DNA of 64,000 bases from Paenibacillus tritici (GCF_013204885.1 NZ_JABMKX010000002.1:372001-436000); one strand, 5' to 3'; positions 9,701 through 17,586 are shown, numbered from the stretch's first letter. Made by a program: numbers and translations. Notes: generated from the sequence alone by a model not told the origin.

Positions 9701-11248
9701 CGTATAGTTCTTGCCGCCGTAAGCTTCCTTCCGGGCTTCCAGGGCCAGCACACTCTGCCCGCTCTCTGTTGTAAGCGAAGCGTTGTCCGGATGATAATAT
9801 TCCAATTCGTTATTGTATACCGTTCCGGTATCCTGCACATTCCATTTGCTCTCATCAATAGCCTGGCCGTCGAATTCGTCATTCCAGACCAGCTCCCATG
9901 GATTCTCCTGGGTTGGCGGAGTAACCACCGGCGTCGCAGCCGGGGTTGCTGTCGGTGTAGCCACCGGCGTGGCTGTTGGCACCGGCGCCTCAGGTGCCTG
10001 CGTTGGCGTGTCCCCGCCTGTACTCCCGCCCGCAATTGCCGGGGCTGGAGTAGCGGTAGCACCCGCCTGCGGCGTGGCTCCGTTGCCGGACAAGCCGCGA
10101 AGCGTCTCGCCAGCCTTAAGCGCCAGGGTGTTGAGAAGCACACGGTCCGCCTGGTTCTCAAGCAGGCCGATCTGCCCCCGGTTTATGATCTCTGAACCGG
10201 CAGCACCAGCACCGATGACCACGGCCTCAGCCCGTGAACCGGCCCCAATCTCAACCTTGGACGGCTCTAGCAATTCGATACGTGCGGCTGTGCTCCCGTC
10301 CTCCAGGACAAGGCGTACAGGGGCCTTGGGATTGTTCAGCTTGACCTCGCCCAGCGCAGCTTTGCGGAAGACCACTGAATGCCCGCCGCCTCCGGAGATA
10401 TGGGTGGTTCCCTGCACCTTGATGCCCGAGAACGATACGTCCCCTTCTCCTGCTCCGGCAGTCACATACAGATTCCCGCTAACGGCTCCTTCTTCAAGCT
10501 GCACGTTCGCGCGGTTGACAATTACATTGCCGGACACCCCGCCAATGGAGTGGCTTCCTTCGGCTGAACTGATCCAGCCGACCATGCGGCCCAGCAGCTC
10601 AGCCAGCTCGGCCCGGGTCATCTGCGCCTGCGGGTTCAGCTTGCCGTCCGGATTGCCGCGAATATATCCGGTGCCCAGCATGGCACTCACTGCTTCCCGG
10701 GCATAGCCGCTGACCGCTGCTGCGTCGGACTGCGCTGTAAGTGCAGCAGGAGAGCCCGCATTAAGCGTGAATGCCCGGCTCAGCATCGTCATCACTTCCT
10801 GACGGGTTACAGCCGCTCCCGGCTGGAACCGGCCGTCCGCATAACCTTGGATAACGCCTGCTGCACTAACCCCGCTGACATCTTGGCCATACCAGGAAGA
10901 AGCGCTTACATCACTGAAAATAGTACGGCCTGCATCCGTGTAACGGAACATCCGGTTGATCACCACGGCTATCTCTGCACGCGTGACAGCTCGTCCCGGT
11001 CTGAATTGTCCTTCCCCGTCCCCCTGCAGAATTCCTGCGGCTGACAGCCTGTTCACTGCTGCCGAAGCCCAGTGCTGCTTCATGTCGGCATACCCTGCCG
11101 TTTGGACTGCGTCTGTGCTGCCTGCACTTGCAGATAGGTTAGCCAGGTCCTTGCTGTCTGCCTGGGCGATTCCCGTAGTTCCCGGAAGCTGAATTCCTGA
11201 CAGCAGCAGACCGGCAATCAAAAGCTTGGATATTCCTTTGCGGTACAT
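6701..11248 (-). CDS. SLH-anchored multimodular GH16 endo-beta-1,3-glucanase (laminarinase)
   Basis: Very large exported enzyme (1515 residues from the chosen start). The start at 11248 gives a clean signal peptide (MYRKGISKLLIAGLLLSG) after AAGGGGGAATG; the longer reading frame to 11338 has no ribosome site. Domains in order: three SLH repeats (about 50-225) for cell-wall binding; a glycine/valine-rich beta-helix-like region resembling CBM54 (about 235-375); a Pro/Thr linker (about 385-440); a GH16 catalytic domain with GSGEMDIMELTG, both catalytic Glu near 564-569; then a series of CBM4/9-like beta-sandwiches beginning NGDF/NGGF/NGSF, with a CBM6-like module between. The layout matches paenibacillar surface laminarinases such as LamA. 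It probably cuts beta-1,3(-1,4)-glucan at the cell surface and feeds the phosphorylase. Confidence 0.93.
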   Translation of the reverse strand: MYRKGISKLLIAGLLLSGIQLPGTTGIAQADSKDLANLSASAGSTDAVQTAGYADMKQHWASAAVNRLSAAGILQGDGEGQFRPGRAVTRAEIAVVINRMFRYTDAGRTIFSDVSASSWYGQDVSGVSAAGVIQGYADGRFQPGAAVTRQEVMTMLSRAFTLNAGSPAALTAQSDAAAVSGYAREAVSAMLGTGYIRGNPDGKLNPQAQMTRAELAELLGRMVGWISSAEGSHSIGGVSGNVIVNRANVQLEEGAVSGNLYVTAGAGEGDVSFSGIKVQGTTHISGGGGHSVVFRKAALGEVKLNNPKAPVRLVLEDGSTAARIELLEPSKVEIGAGSRAEAVVIGAGAAGSEIINRGQIGLLENQADRVLLNTLALKAGETLRGLSGNGATPQAGATATPAPAIAGGSTGGDTPTQAPEAPVPTATPVATPTATPAATPVVTPPTQENPWELVWNDEFDGQAIDESKWNVQDTGTVYNNELEYYHPDNASLTTESGQSVLALEARKEAYGGKNYTSAKLTSKMKGDWTYGKFTVRAKLPVQQGMWPAIWMMPTDDEKQYGPWPGSGEMDIMELTGPVAGKKEADLYPRTVHGSIHYDIPHLSQTKTYVLPEGQTFADDYHEFTMEWLPGLIRYFVDDKMYFETRDWGTKANGQPDYYTYPAPFDRPFHMILNLAVGGDWPGDPAADFKSDEMYVDYVRVYKYTNMDQWPDVTGQRPTNPGLSTPQRPALPDGNQIYNGDFTGATAAEGLPEYWEWIENDGGSGTVSVTQDQEKGKAVKVAIGKPGTQNYSIQLTQKPLLLEKDKAYKVTFDAKADAARPLMSKLTEFGGGWTAYSGERNFQLTPDWQSYEYSFTMPKASDNNVRFEFNLGLNDIAAYFANVRVVETEAPPVVRTPLADGNLIYNGGFELGEGRLGYWNFAVKEGTEAAAKASVTNTLALPMMKREFQADVQKAGGSPEDVMLTQTGIPVSAAGVYQLAFDARSDQAQPLGIKLENSGGQTVYPDGATFSLTPEWKSYTAEIALSGGSGTEAVLSFLLGGAPGQTGIDNVRLIRMIDPPVFTNYLHLRGDQYWRSSGTGLIPSGEGGKDITDMDEGDYVEYKVVLPQAARIVPVARVSSVRADSELTLSVLDAGKQSVVTGSVYSSAIGDTGGLQAYRAIVSQPLELPAGSYYIRLGGSGYNLAWLDLTRELVLNGSFKGDSTEGWTLYKRDWDSNPVKNTVMNAVYGALRVDLGGTGDDDWNVQVKQGGIPVEQGKKYLLRFDADASISREIRVLVQRDGSLDGIWTPYTNEKVSLSEAGGHYEYLFTAPASDSAAVLQFSLGKVNELLGEHTVRLSNISLLQVSPVMAGEAYEENLIPNGDFSSASLKGWSSFSSDSGELSIDNVNGALKIKVGSTGTNTWDRQVFYEGVAYNEGNHYTLTFKAKADLKRKMNISIGWLDVANNYTWHGYTSKIVDLDTEYTEYTLEFDVAGDSTSIGRISFELGNIKDGGTGQLAVDIDDIVLMNNGTVPAP

Positions 11249-11338
11249 CTGAACATTCCCCCTTGTATAGAACCCTGTTGAATCCTGGCCATTCCGCCAG
11301 TCGATTTCAGTATAGAGTCCGTATCCCGGAGGTAACAT

Positions 11339-11812
11339 ACCAATTCCTTAGCCTGTATAACAAAGATGCAACTTTCGTATTGGGGCGGGTATCCGGGGGG
11401 GTGAGGGGAACGGGGATAGCATGATTTTCACAGCTTGGTGAGTATCGGAGGAGCGTAATAGTACAGCTTTATCCGTTTGGATAGTTGGGAGAACAGGAAA
11501 TAGTTGGATTTTCTACACTTGCTGATGGATGAATGGACGCTGCGATAACAACAGGTGGATTAACAACACTTAAATTTGCACCATTCAGCCAAAGTACCGC
11601 AAACTAACATGAATAGTTGCTGTTTTTCCACTTGCTACCCAGCATCTCGCAGAAATCGAGGAATTAAGATACGTTTGTCCACTTGCTCAGAGCAGGCGGT
11701 CGCCCGGCGTGGGGAAGTAGCTGGTAGGTCGTAGCTTATATTGTAACTTGTAGCCGAAGTGGCCCGGGCAGGAGTAGGCTGAACAACCGGGGTGTACCTT
11801 CAATTCAAAAAT
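11339..11812. repeat. Intergenic stretch with a dispersed TTTNTCCACTTGCT-type repeat
   Basis: No gene is visible in about 470 bases. The stretch contains several degenerate copies of a short element: TTCTACACTTGCT at about 11511-11523, AACAGGTGGATTAACAAC (inverse orientation) at about 11550-11567, TGTTTTTCCACTTGCT at 11621-11636 and GTTTGTCCACTTGCT at about 11673-11687. The last two are 51 bases apart. A related set lies at 53.5-53.65 kb. The function is unknown. Confidence 0.6.
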
Positions 11813-11855
11813 GCCCAAATACCGGGCGGCCTCAAGAGCCGCCCGGTATTTGGGC
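11813..11855 (-). terminator. Rho-independent terminator (perfect 18-bp stem)
   Basis: A perfect 18-base inverted repeat (11813-11830 with 11838-11855) with a 7-base loop. On the minus strand it is followed by ATTTTTG, so it ends the operon cysteine desulfurase - PRC-barrel - zinc ribbon. There is no T-run on the plus strand. Confidence 0.88.
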
Positions 11856-11901
11856 ACGGCGAATCTATGTAACTGTTGACCGGTTATGAATCAGGCAGTG
11901 C

Positions 11902-12111
11902 TCAAGAGGATGCGTGGATCTGCGGGAAATCCTGTGCAACTTCTTCACCCGAGAACAGATCGTCAAGTGAGCTGAGCGTGCCATCTTCTTCAACCTGATA
12001 AACCGACATTTTCTCGCCGTTAACCGTAAGTTCGATGAAGCAGCCCCAGCAATAGAACTGGTGGGAACCGATCTTGCCGATATCCTTGGAGTTGCAGTTT
12101 GGACACTTCAT
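11902..12111 (-). CDS. Small zinc-ribbon-like protein, unknown function
   Basis: Protein of 69 residues beginning MKCPNCNSKDIG, with CPNC and later CWGC (CxxC...CxxC) forming a probable zinc ribbon, followed by an acidic tail. An ATG three codons upstream (12120) sits too close to the AGGTGG ribosome site, so the second ATG at 12111 is preferred. It begins 14 bases after the PRC-barrel gene stop and ends just before a strong terminator, so it is the last gene of that operon. I do not recognise a named family. Metal binding is inferred only from the cysteine pattern. Confidence 0.75.
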   Translation of the reverse strand: MKCPNCNSKDIGKIGSHQFYCWGCFIELTVNGEKMSVYQVEEDGTLSSLDDLFSGEEVAQDFPQIHASS

Positions 12112-12125
12112 ACAATACATTCCAC

Positions 12126-12656
12126 CTATCCGTTAACAATATTAATGGCTTTTTGAAGCCGTTCTTCACTCATCGCGGGAACCAGTACAGATTCCTCTCC
12201 GATAGACATTCCTTCAGAACAAGGCAGCCATTTGCGGCCTTCGATCAAATCAGTTACAAGCCCGTCACTGATTTCCAGCGCTACTATTGTATTTCCCAAC
12301 TTATGGTCAAAATAAACATCCGATATTCGCCCAAGCACCGTTCCCGATGCTGTAAGCACCTGCCTGTCCTTCAAATTGTTCTTTCCAAGGAGGAACGTGT
12401 AGGATATATGGTCAGCATCGACCTTAATAATCGACTCTTTATTGCGGATCATGACAGCATCCTCGCCATAAGCGACAATATTATCCCATGCCACAACTTT
12501 CACATGACTGGAGAAAAAAGATTTGCTTTCCAGTTCAATACCCGTAATATTCCAGTTTGAATCCAGTCCGATGTCGATGATTTCACCGACTTCCGTACCT
12601 TCTTCAACTTCGTATACAGTGAGGCCAATCATATCTTGAAGTTTCATGGTATCCAA
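12126..12656 (-). CDS. PRC-barrel domain protein (YrrD-like)
   Basis: Protein of 176 residues made of two PRC-barrel repeats (about residues 5-80 and 90-165), with typical turns such as GTEVGEIIDIGLD and GTVLGRISDVYFD. PRC barrels are small beta domains found in RimM and photosynthetic reaction centres; the molecular role of the YrrD type is not known to me. The frame opens with TTG at 12656 after AGGTGA (7-base gap). An ATG three codons later (12647) is the alternative start. It lies between the cysteine desulfurase gene and a zinc-ribbon gene on the same strand. In Bacillus subtilis yrrD lies close to the trmU/yrvO/cymR block, which supports the name. Confidence 0.8.
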   Translation of the reverse strand: MDTMKLQDMIGLTVYEVEEGTEVGEIIDIGLDSNWNITGIELESKSFFSSHVKVVAWDNIVAYGEDAVMIRNKESIIKVDADHISYTFLLGKNNLKDRQVLTASGTVLGRISDVYFDHKLGNTIVALEISDGLVTDLIEGRKWLPCSEGMSIGEESVLVPAMSEERLQKAINIVNG

Positions 12657-12736
12657 AGTCCCCTCACCTTAAGTATTGCTTACGGATTCCCATGGGCCAA
12701 GGGACCTCTTAAACGGCTGTCAGGTTACAAGGACGC

Positions 12737-13888
12737 CTAGTCTCTATTACGCAGCCGGTTCAAAACGGTTCCAACTTTCTGGGCGACAACCTGCATTTCT
12801 TCAATAGTATTACCCAAACCTGTACTAAAGCGAATCGCAGAGTTCAAAAGTTCTTCCGGAAGCTTCATCGCCCGGAGGACATGCGAGATTTCCAGCGATC
12901 CTGAGGTGCAGGCTGAGCCGCTGGCCGCCGCAATCCGCTCCATGTCCAGGTTCATCAGCAGCACATCTGTCCTGGCTCCTGGGAAGCTGACATTCAGAAT
13001 GCCCGGCACCGAATGCTGTTCATTTCCGTTGATGACATATCCGCCTGCTCCAGCGTGCTTGTCCAGTCCCTCCAGCAGTGCTGCGCGCAATTCGAGAGCC
13101 TGCTCGTGATGCTCCGGCAGCCCTTGTACAGCCATCTCTACGGCTCTTGCGAACCCGGCCGTATGTGCCAGGCTCTCCGTGCCCGCCCGCCGGCCCCGCT
13201 CCTGAAGCCCGCCATGCTGTCTTGGCATAAGCGGCGCTCCCCGCCGGACGTACAACCCTCCAATCCCCTGAGGACCTCCGATCTTGTGGGCTGAGAAGCT
13301 CATATAGTCTACCGGCAGCTCGCGCAGCACCAGAGGCAACGTTCCCAGAGCTTGTACAGCATCTACATGCACAAGCACACCCCGTTCGGCTGCTAATCTG
13401 CCAATCTCTTCTATAGGCTGTACAGTTCCCACTTCATTATTCACATACATTATGCTGATCAGTACTGTATCCTCACGCAGGGCAGACTCTACATCCTTCA
13501 GAGAGACAAGGCCGGTAGCATCGACAGGAAGATAGGTGACCTCGAAGCCCTGTTCCGCAAGCTCTGCGCAGGTGTGCAGCACTGCATGATGCTCCACCGC
13601 TGTAGTAATGATATGTTTACCCTTGGGAGCGGAAGCATAGGCTGCGCCGAACAGGGCGAGATTATCGCTCTCGGTGCCGCCGCTTGTGAATATCCACTCC
13701 TCAGGGGAACAGCCCAAAGAGCCCGCGATTCTGTCGCGCGCTCCATTTACGATTCTCTTGGCAGACCGTCCGAACTGGTGCACACTGGACGCATTGCCGT
13801 ACTCGTTCAATAGCATATTATACATAACCGTTGCCACCTCCGGATGAACCGGTGTTGAGGCGGCGTGGTCCAAATAGATGGGTTTCAT
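12737..13888 (-). CDS. Cysteine desulfurase (YrvO/IscS type)
   Basis: PLP enzyme of 383 residues that takes sulfur from cysteine as a persulfide for thiolation, including the tRNA thiolation done by MnmA. It opens with YLDHAASTPVHPE, has the PLP-lysine motif SFSAHKIGGPQG (K202) and the mobile-loop cysteine SGSACTSGSLEISH (C327). The ATG at 13888 lies eight bases after GGAGA; a GTG directly before it is less likely. In Bacillus subtilis the equivalent yrvO adjoins trmU (mnmA) and cymR. Here those genes are over 31 kb away, so the sulfur-relay partners have been separated. It is the first gene of the operon ending at the terminator at 11813-11855. Confidence 0.92.
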   Translation of the reverse strand: MKPIYLDHAASTPVHPEVATVMYNMLLNEYGNASSVHQFGRSAKRIVNGARDRIAGSLGCSPEEWIFTSGGTESDNLALFGAAYASAPKGKHIITTAVEHHAVLHTCAELAEQGFEVTYLPVDATGLVSLKDVESALREDTVLISIMYVNNEVGTVQPIEEIGRLAAERGVLVHVDAVQALGTLPLVLRELPVDYMSFSAHKIGGPQGIGGLYVRRGAPLMPRQHGGLQERGRRAGTESLAHTAGFARAVEMAVQGLPEHHEQALELRAALLEGLDKHAGAGGYVINGNEQHSVPGILNVSFPGARTDVLLMNLDMERIAAASGSACTSGSLEISHVLRAMKLPEELLNSAIRFSTGLGNTIEEMQVVAQKVGTVLNRLRNRD

Positions 13889-14012
13889 CACGAAATTCTC
13901 CGCTTCCTGGAATTCAGAATTTTCTTAAAATGATTATACTGCTGAACAGCCTGTTTTACCACCTGTTAATAAACACAATATTGTAACATTTGTCCATGGT
14001 CAGCGCCACGGA

Positions 14013-14483
14013 TCAGCCCTCTAATTCCGGCAACCGCGCAGCAAGCTGCTGCTCGGAGATCACTTCAATCCCATGTTGCCGCAAAAGCGCTGAGGTTACG
14101 CCTTCCCCGGGTATTCTCACACCCGCAAATTCTCCGTTATAGATCATGGAGCTCCCGCAGGAAGGGCTGTTCTCCTTAAGAACTACCAGGGTTGCAGCCA
14201 GGCTGCGGACCTGCTCCAGCGCGGCATAAGCGCCCTCTATGTACATTGCCGTCACATCATTCCCTGTCCGGTCAATCACCCGGGCCTTACCTTCCAGTAC
14301 ATCCTTGCCGGTGCCGCCTATAATCTCAGCCGGTTCTCTCGGGGTAGAGAAACCGCCCATCAGCTCCGGGCACACGGCAACCGCCTGCCGGCTGTCCAGC
14401 AGCTGCCGGATACCCTGCTCCAGACAATCCGTGCCGTTATATCTGACCTTCATCCCGGCCAGGCAGGAGCTTACGATAATCAT
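14013..14483 (-). CDS. DUF523 family protein
   Basis: Protein of 156 residues of the DUF523 family (YbbK-like). The N-terminal motif VSSCLAGMKVRYNG, the VCPELMGG segment and the cysteine-bearing ENSPSCGS are all in place. The three conserved cysteines suggest metal or cluster binding, but no function is established that I can name. The ATG at 14483 after AAGGGAG is preferred to an in-frame TTG at 14504 that has no ribosome site. It is a single gene, divergent from the SRAP gene with about 100 bases between them. Confidence 0.85.
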   Translation of the reverse strand: MIIVSSCLAGMKVRYNGTDCLEQGIRQLLDSRQAVAVCPELMGGFSTPREPAEIIGGTGKDVLEGKARVIDRTGNDVTAMYIEGAYAALEQVRSLAATLVVLKENSPSCGSSMIYNGEFAGVRIPGEGVTSALLRQHGIEVISEQQLAARLPELEG

Positions 14484-14582
14484 GCCGCCATCTCCCTTTC
14501 GCAATCTTCAGGTTCATCTTATATAATGCTAAGGCAAGCTGTTCTGTCTGTAAACCATTAACTACTCAGGGAGGCACGGACA
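14484..14582. promoter_or_regulatory. Divergent promoter region (DUF523 / SRAP)
   Basis: A TATAAT-like hexamer within TTATATAATGC near 14520-14529 fits a -10 box for the plus-strand SRAP gene, whose ribosome site is GGGAGG before 14583. The -35 region is not clear. Confidence 0.4.
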
Positions 14583-15281
14583 ATGTGCGGAAGATATACG
14601 ATTACCGTAACACTGGAAGAGCTGATAGCCAAATATTACATCCGTGAGCATCCGCTCATTCAATATGCCCCAAGATTCAATGTTGCTCCGATGCAGCCGG
14701 TTCCGGCGGTCATTCATGATGGCGAACAGAACAGGCTGGGAGAACTCCGCTGGGGGCTGCTGCCCTCCTGGTCCAAAGAGGACAAGAACGCGGCCAAGCT
14801 AATCAACGCCCGCAGTGAATCGCTGCTGGAGAAGGCTTCCTTCAAAGGGCTGATTGCTTCCCGCCGCTGTGTGATTCCCGCAGACGGCTTCTATGACTGG
14901 AAGGTCTATGACGGCGGCAAGCAGCCGATGAGAATTACCCTGCGGGACGGGCAGCTGTTCTCCCTGGCCGGCCTGTATGACATTTGGTCAGGTCCTGACG
15001 GCACAAGAATCTCCACCTGCACTATCATTACCACGGCCCCGAACCGTCTCATGGCAGACATCCATGACCGGATGCCGGTCATTCTTGATCCTGATGGAGA
15101 GGCGCAGTGGCTGGAGCGCAGCAACCGGGATATTCCTGCACTGATGAAGCTGCTGCAGCCATACGATGCGGAGCAGATGCTGGCTTATCCCGTCTCTGCG
15201 GCCGTGGGCAATGTTCGTAATGACTACCGGGAGCTGATCCATAGAGCCGGGACAGAGAGGGGACCGGACACCCTGTTTTGA
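14583..15281 (+). CDS. SRAP domain protein (YedK/HMCES type)
   Basis: Protein of 232 residues of the SRAP family, which covalently traps abasic sites in single-stranded DNA through the Cys at position 2. The sequence opens MCGRYTI, giving that cysteine after Met removal. The other active-site marks are present: LINARSES (Asn), RRCVIPADGFYDW and IHDRMPVIL (His). GGGAGG lies nine bases before the ATG, which also fixes the catalytic N terminus. The length is usual for the family. It stands alone between DUF523 and the GH13 gene. It protects abasic DNA; there is no LexA box that I can see. Confidence 0.93.
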   Translation: MCGRYTITVTLEELIAKYYIREHPLIQYAPRFNVAPMQPVPAVIHDGEQNRLGELRWGLLPSWSKEDKNAAKLINARSESLLEKASFKGLIASRRCVIPADGFYDWKVYDGGKQPMRITLRDGQLFSLAGLYDIWSGPDGTRISTCTIITTAPNRLMADIHDRMPVILDPDGEAQWLERSNRDIPALMKLLQPYDAEQMLAYPVSAAVGNVRNDYRELIHRAGTERGPDTLF

Positions 15282-15303
15282 CCAAAATTCCGCCCATAAT
15301 ATA

Positions 15304-15365
15304 GAAGTGAAACCAGCTGTTTAGAACGTTCAGCGCCAGGGTATTAATTAAAGCTATTTCACTTC
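15304..15365. promoter_or_regulatory. Inverted repeat pair upstream of the GH13 gene
   Basis: Nine-base arms GAAGTGAAA (15304-15312) and TTTCACTTC (15357-15365) face each other with 44 bases between, about 40 bases before the GH13 start. The spacing suits a pair of operator half sites for looping, or a long hairpin in the leader. Function unknown; could be chance. Confidence 0.35.
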
Positions 15366-15404
15366 AAAATATACACTCACAACACGTACCAGGGAGGAAT
15401 TCTT

Positions 15405-17204
15405 ATGGCTCTTAGCAGACAAGCAGTGGCATCAACCTCACCCGGCTCCTCCATCGAGCTTGGATGTCTCCATCATTCTTCGCATGGGAGATGGGCGTAT
15501 GCGTATAACAAGGACACCTTCCACTTAAGAATCCGCAGCAAAAAGAATAATGTTGACCGGGTATTCGCGCTGACAGGCGACAAATACGACTGGGAGCATC
15601 ATCATCAGGAGCTGAACATGCTCAAGGTAGCTACCGATGCCTATTTTGATTACTGGGAAGCTGAGATCACCCCCGAATTCAAACGTTTCTCCTACGGCTT
15701 CCGGCTGGAAACGGATACGCAAACCGTATGGATGCTCGAATCGGGCTTCTATACAGAAGGGCTGCCTGCGCCTGCCGGAGGCTACTATGAAATGCCTTAT
15801 CTCCATGAGGTGGATCTGCTGCAGGTTCCCGAATGGGCGAAATCTGCGGTATTCTATCAGATCATGCCTGACCGGTTCGCTAACGGAGATCCGGCGAATG
15901 ATCCCGAAGGTACGCTCGAATGGGGTGAGCCCCCGGCCTATGACAGCTTTTTCGGCGGAGACCTGCAGGGAATGATTGACCATCTGGATTATATTGCAGA
16001 GCTGGGCGTAACGGCCCTGTATCTGACACCTATCTTCCAGTCTCCCAGCAATCATAAATATGACACCGTTGATTATGGAACCATCGACGCAAACTTCGGA
16101 GATCTGGACAAGCTTAAGCAACTCGTCGGGCTGGCCCACTCCAAAGGGCTTAAGGTCGTTCTGGATGCTGTCTTCAATCATACAAGCTCTGAATTTGCCC
16201 CGTTCAAGGATGTTCTGGAGCACGGGGAGGATTCCAGGTACGCGGGCTGGTTCCATATCCATGATTATCCTGTACAGGTGGTGGACGGTAAGGCCAACTA
16301 CGATACCTTCGGCTTCTTCAGCGGCATGCCCAAGCTGAACACGGCCCACCCGGAAGTCCGGGATTATCTTCTCGATATCACCAAATACTGGCTTAAGGAG
16401 GTACATATCGACGGCTGGCGGCTGGATGTGGCCAATGAGGTGGATCATAGGTTCTGGAGGGACTTCCGCCTCGCGGTCAAGGAAATCAACCCGGAGGCGT
16501 TCATCATCGGCGAGGTTTGGAGCGACTCCCTTAGCTGGCTGCAGGGCGATCAGTTCGATTCTGTGATGAACTATCCTTTCTCTGACAGACTGCTGAAGTT
16601 CTTCGGGACCGACGAGGAGGTTGATCCCGGGACCTTCGCTGCTCAAATCTACGGGCTGCTCATGCGTTATCCCCGGCAGGCGAATGAAGTCCTGTTCAAT
16701 CTTCTGGCGAGCCATGATACCCCAAGAGTGCTTAACCGGCTTGGCGGGGACAAGCAACGGCTGAAGCTGGCGGTCACCTTCCTCTTCACCTTCACCGGTA
16801 CGCCGTGCATCTTCTACGGAGACGAGATCGGACTTACCGGCGGAGACGACCCGGACTGCCGCAAATGCATGATCTGGGAAGAGGAGGGGCAGGACCGGGA
16901 GCTGCTGCATTTCTATCAGGATATCATTGCCCTGCGCAAGGAGCATGAAGTGCTGCGCACCGGTCAGTTCCGCTTCCTGCAGAGTGATCCGGACAGCCGG
17001 GGCCTCGTATATGAACGCTGGAATGACAACAGCCGCATTACTGTCTGGATGAACAACTCCAGCAGTCCGGTCACTCTCCAGCATTCATTCAGAGACCAGC
17101 ACCGTTGGCAGGACGCCTTCAGCGGTGAGCCGGTGGAGATGGACGGTGAGCAGATCAGCCTTACGCTGGCGCCATTCGAATACCGCATTTTACACAGCCA
17201 ATAA
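15405..17204 (+). CDS. GH13 alpha-glycosidase, neopullulanase/cyclomaltodextrinase type
   Basis: Protein of 599 residues that hydrolyses alpha-1,4 (and probably alpha-1,6) links in maltodextrins, cyclodextrins or pullulan. An N-terminal beta domain (about 1-130, CBM34-like) precedes the (beta/alpha)8 barrel. The four GH13 regions are visible: DAVFNH (about 255), GWRLDVANE with the nucleophile Asp (about 340), IIGEVW with the acid Glu (about 371) and LLASHD (about 435). There is no signal peptide, so it acts in the cytosol on imported oligosaccharides. The ATG at 15405 follows AGGGAGGAATTCTT. It is a single gene with its own terminator; no maltose transporter is beside it. Confidence 0.92.
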   Translation: MALSRQAVASTSPGSSIELGCLHHSSHGRWAYAYNKDTFHLRIRSKKNNVDRVFALTGDKYDWEHHHQELNMLKVATDAYFDYWEAEITPEFKRFSYGFRLETDTQTVWMLESGFYTEGLPAPAGGYYEMPYLHEVDLLQVPEWAKSAVFYQIMPDRFANGDPANDPEGTLEWGEPPAYDSFFGGDLQGMIDHLDYIAELGVTALYLTPIFQSPSNHKYDTVDYGTIDANFGDLDKLKQLVGLAHSKGLKVVLDAVFNHTSSEFAPFKDVLEHGEDSRYAGWFHIHDYPVQVVDGKANYDTFGFFSGMPKLNTAHPEVRDYLLDITKYWLKEVHIDGWRLDVANEVDHRFWRDFRLAVKEINPEAFIIGEVWSDSLSWLQGDQFDSVMNYPFSDRLLKFFGTDEEVDPGTFAAQIYGLLMRYPRQANEVLFNLLASHDTPRVLNRLGGDKQRLKLAVTFLFTFTGTPCIFYGDEIGLTGGDDPDCRKCMIWEEEGQDRELLHFYQDIIALRKEHEVLRTGQFRFLQSDPDSRGLVYERWNDNSRITVWMNNSSSPVTLQHSFRDQHRWQDAFSGEPVEMDGEQISLTLAPFEYRILHSQ

Positions 17205-17210
17205 ACTGCA

Positions 17211-17260
17211 AGAAACCCGGGGAATTCTGCTGACAGTTCGGCAGGTCCTCCGGGTTTCTT
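17211..17260 (+). terminator. Terminator of the GH13 gene
   Basis: Arms AGAAACCCGG (17211-17220) and CCGGGTTTCT (17250-17259), with a smaller CTGC/GCAG stem inside, followed by TTTAGG on the plus strand. It begins a few bases after the GH13 stop. Confidence 0.65.
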
Positions 17261-17306
17261 TAGGTTCAATTGCTTCTTATAGACGGACCCCGGGTCTGCT
17301 TCCGGG

Positions 17307-17486
17307 CTATGCGCTCTGAGTGGGTTTCTTGCGTATAGTTGTGAGTTCAAAAGCCTCTTTTGGAATCCCCAATTCTTGAGCCTTCTTCTTTTTAATTACC
17401 ATGGCTTGTTGTAAGCTGGTGGCTTGAAATTCAATGGTGGTGCCAAGCGGCTCCTCAAATGCATAGTAGCTTTTTTTATTGGACAT
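17307..17486 (-). CDS. Small conserved-looking protein of 59 residues, unknown
   Basis: A short frame with an excellent ribosome site (AGGAGGAGG, about 9 bases before the ATG at 17486). The product begins MSNKKSYYAFEEPLG, is lysine-rich in the middle (KKKKAQELG) and ends near RKKPTQSA. No signal peptide or membrane segment. I do not recognise a family. It lies alone between the GH13 terminator and the end of the first sugar-transport operon, on the same strand as the latter but about 100 bases past it. The good ribosome site and ordinary amino-acid composition support a real gene. Confidence 0.65.
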   Translation of the reverse strand: MSNKKSYYAFEEPLGTTIEFQATSLQQAMVIKKKKAQELGIPKEAFELTTIRKKPTQSA

Positions 17487-17586
17487 TAACTTAGGGCCTC
17501 CTCCTCTTATTCACAAATAGTGTGCGTTCCCTCTTAGAGAACTATTCGCGAAGACAGCCTTTAAACAAGCTGTCCCATAAGTGGCA

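Noticed and set aside
15525-17084. Minus-strand open frame of 519 codons opposite the GH13 gene
   Set aside because: The plus strand encodes a complete GH13 enzyme with all catalytic motifs; the opposite frame is a by-product of codon use.
17553-17574. Small GACAGC/GCTGTC hairpin after the last locus 1 gene as a terminator
   Set aside because: The six-pair stem is followed by TTCGCG and not a T-run; too weak to call, although some terminator for the operon must exist.
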